The position numbers and the translations under genes are program-made. From an uncultured Chloroflexota bacterium (lineage in GTDB: Bacteria; Chloroflexota; Limnocylindria; Limnocylindrales; CSP1-4), in NCBI GenBank assembly GCA_903930745.1, contig CAIYZX010000270.1:1-6113 (forward strand): DNA of 6,113 bases, read 5' to 3'. Below, one piece after another: positions 1 to 6,113 of the stretch (its first letter is position 1; each line of letters starts with the position of its first letter). The notes under the pieces are model-generated. The model saw only the letters and a program-made list of their open reading frames with translations, ran no database searches and was not told where the DNA came from.

Positions 1-7
1 CCCGCCC

Positions 8-4629
<4,622 letters not shown>

Positions 4630-4630
<1 letters not shown>

Positions 4631-6111
4631 TGGGCAAGCCCACCGGGTTCATGGAGATCGCGCGGCGCTCGCAGCCGTCGCGGCCGCCCCTGGAGCGGAT
4701 CAAGGACTGGTCCGAGGAGCACCCGCATCTCTCGGAGGCGGAGCTCACCTCCCAGGGCGCGCGCTGCATGGACTGCGGCGTGCCGTACTGCCACACCGGC
4801 CAGCTCATCAGCGGCATGGCGGCAGGCTGCCCCATCAACAACCTGATCCCGGAGTGGAACGACCTCGTCTACCGGGGCCAGTGGCGCGAGGCGTCCATCC
4901 GCCTCCACCGCACCAACAACTTCCCGGAGTTCACCGGGCGCGTCTGCCCCGCCCCCTGCGAGGGGTCCTGCACCGTGGGCCTCAACGGCGACCCGGTGGC
5001 GATCAAGACCATCGAGCAGGAGATCGTGGACCGGGCCTGGGACGAGGGGTGGATCACCCCCACCCCGCCGCTCGTGCGCACGGGACGCACCGTCGCCGTG
5101 ATCGGCTCAGGGCCTGCCGGCCTCGCCACCGCGGACCAGCTCAACCGGATGGGCCACAGCGTCACGGTCTTCGAGCGTGCCGGGCGCATCGGCGGCCTGC
5201 TCATGTACGGCATCCCGAACATGAAGCTGGACAAGGACGTGGTGGGCCGGCGCGTGCGCCTCATGGAGGCGGAGGGCGTGGTCTTCCGCACCGGCGTGAC
5301 CGTGGGCGCGGACATCAGCGTGGACGAGATCGACAACAGCTTCGATGCCATCGTGCTCGCCACCGGCGCCACCGTGGCCCGCGATCTCCCCGTCCCGGGG
5401 CGTGAGCTGGGCGGCATCCACCTGGCCATGAGCTATCTGCGCGGCAACACGCGGCGGCTGCTGGACGGCGGGGCCGGGGCGGAGGCCCCCATCGATGCCG
5501 CCGGCAAGGACGTGGTGGTCATCGGCGGTGGCGACACCGGCACGGACTGCGTGGGCACCGCCATCCGCCAGGGCGCCAAGAGCGTCCGGCAGCTCGAGGT
5601 GATGCCGCAGCCTCCCGCCACGCGCGCCGCCAACAACCCGTGGCCGGAGTGGCCCAAGGTCTACAAGATGGACTACGGTCAGGAGGAGGCCGCCGCGCTC
5701 TGGGGCGCGGATCCTCGCCGCTACCTCACCACCACCCGCCGGTTCATGGGCCGCAGCGAGCACGTGGTTGGCCTGGAGATCGCGTCCGTGGCGTGGGCCG
5801 TTGGCGCCGATGGCCGCGTGGCGATGCGCGAGGTCCCGGGCTCCACGGAGACGATCCCCGCGGATCTCGTCCTGCTGGCGATGGGCTTCCTTGGCCCGGA
5901 GCCCGCACTGCCCCGCGCGTTCGACTGCGAGCTGGACGCCCGCGGCAACATCCGCACGGGCGCGGACAAGATGACGTCCGTGCCGGGCATCTTCGCGGCC
6001 GGCGACTGCATGCGCGGCCAGAGCCTGGTGGTCTGGGCGATCCGCGAGGGCCGCGCCGCCGCCGATGGCGTGGACCGCTACCTCTCCCGCGGGATGGGCC
6101 AGCACCGCTGA
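4630..6111 (+). CDS. gltD: Glutamate synthase (NAD(P)H) small (beta) subunit
   Basis: This is the FAD-containing small subunit of glutamate synthase. It oxidises NAD(P)H and passes electrons through Fe-S clusters to the FMN of GltB. The N-terminal cysteine-rich domain (about residues 20-140) resembles that of dihydropyrimidine dehydrogenase. Its cysteines are Cys46, 49, 54 and 67, then Cys106, 110 and 114 in the block GRVCPAPCEGSC. These seven cysteines fit two 4Fe-4S clusters with one non-cysteine ligand; Glu129 or Gln130 is a candidate by inference. The FAD-binding Rossmann motif VIGSGPAGLA starts at 157, with Glu182 ending the second strand and GGLLMYGIPN following. The inserted NAD(P)H-binding domain carries VIGGGDTGTD from 297. 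The closing FAD motif FAAGDCMRGQSLVVWAI starts at 455. The length (493 residues) is normal for the family. The start at 4630 is supported by the ribosome binding site, the overlap with gltB and the familiar N-terminus MGKPTGFMEI. The choice between NADH and NADPH cannot be read with confidence. The gene ends 2 bases before the window does, so no terminator or third operon gene can be seen. Related FAD/Fe-S subunits of other enzymes share this fold, but the adjacent gltB settles the identity. Confidence 0.97.
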
Positions 6112-6113
6112 TC

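Overview
The window holds one tightly packed operon segment on the + strand: gltB followed by gltD, the large and small subunits of NAD(P)H-dependent glutamate synthase (GOGAT). Both genes look complete and intact. They fill almost all of the window: 7 bases precede the first start codon and 2 bases follow the last stop. No promoter, terminator or flanking gene can therefore be seen. I found no RNA genes, mobile elements, CRISPR arrays or notable non-coding repeats.

Layout: gltB occupies 8-4630 (1540 codons, GTG start, TGA stop). gltD occupies 4630-6111 (493 codons, ATG start, TGA stop). The genes share one base in a TGATG stop/start overlap. A good Shine-Dalgarno sequence for gltD lies in the last codons of gltB, which suggests translational coupling and matched production of the two subunits.

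Together the proteins make two glutamates from glutamine and 2-oxoglutarate. GltD takes electrons from NAD(P)H onto FAD. The electrons pass through Fe-S clusters to the FMN of GltB. There, ammonia released from glutamine by the N-terminal amidotransferase domain is channelled to the FMN site and added to 2-oxoglutarate. With glutamine synthetase (not in this window) this forms the GS-GOGAT route of ammonium assimilation.

Organism: base composition is very GC-rich (about 70% by eye) with G or C at nearly all third codon positions. This fits a high-GC bacterium such as a myxobacterium, a member of Gemmatimonadota or Planctomycetota, or an actinobacterium. The sequence alone does not let me choose. 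The separate gltB and gltD genes indicate a bacterium rather than a eukaryote, where the two are usually fused.

This is core metabolism and I see no undescribed system. The most notable signal is a change in codon choice inside gltB: arginine is almost always CGC in the first 2.6 kb, but CGG is as common as CGC in the last 1.3 kb.
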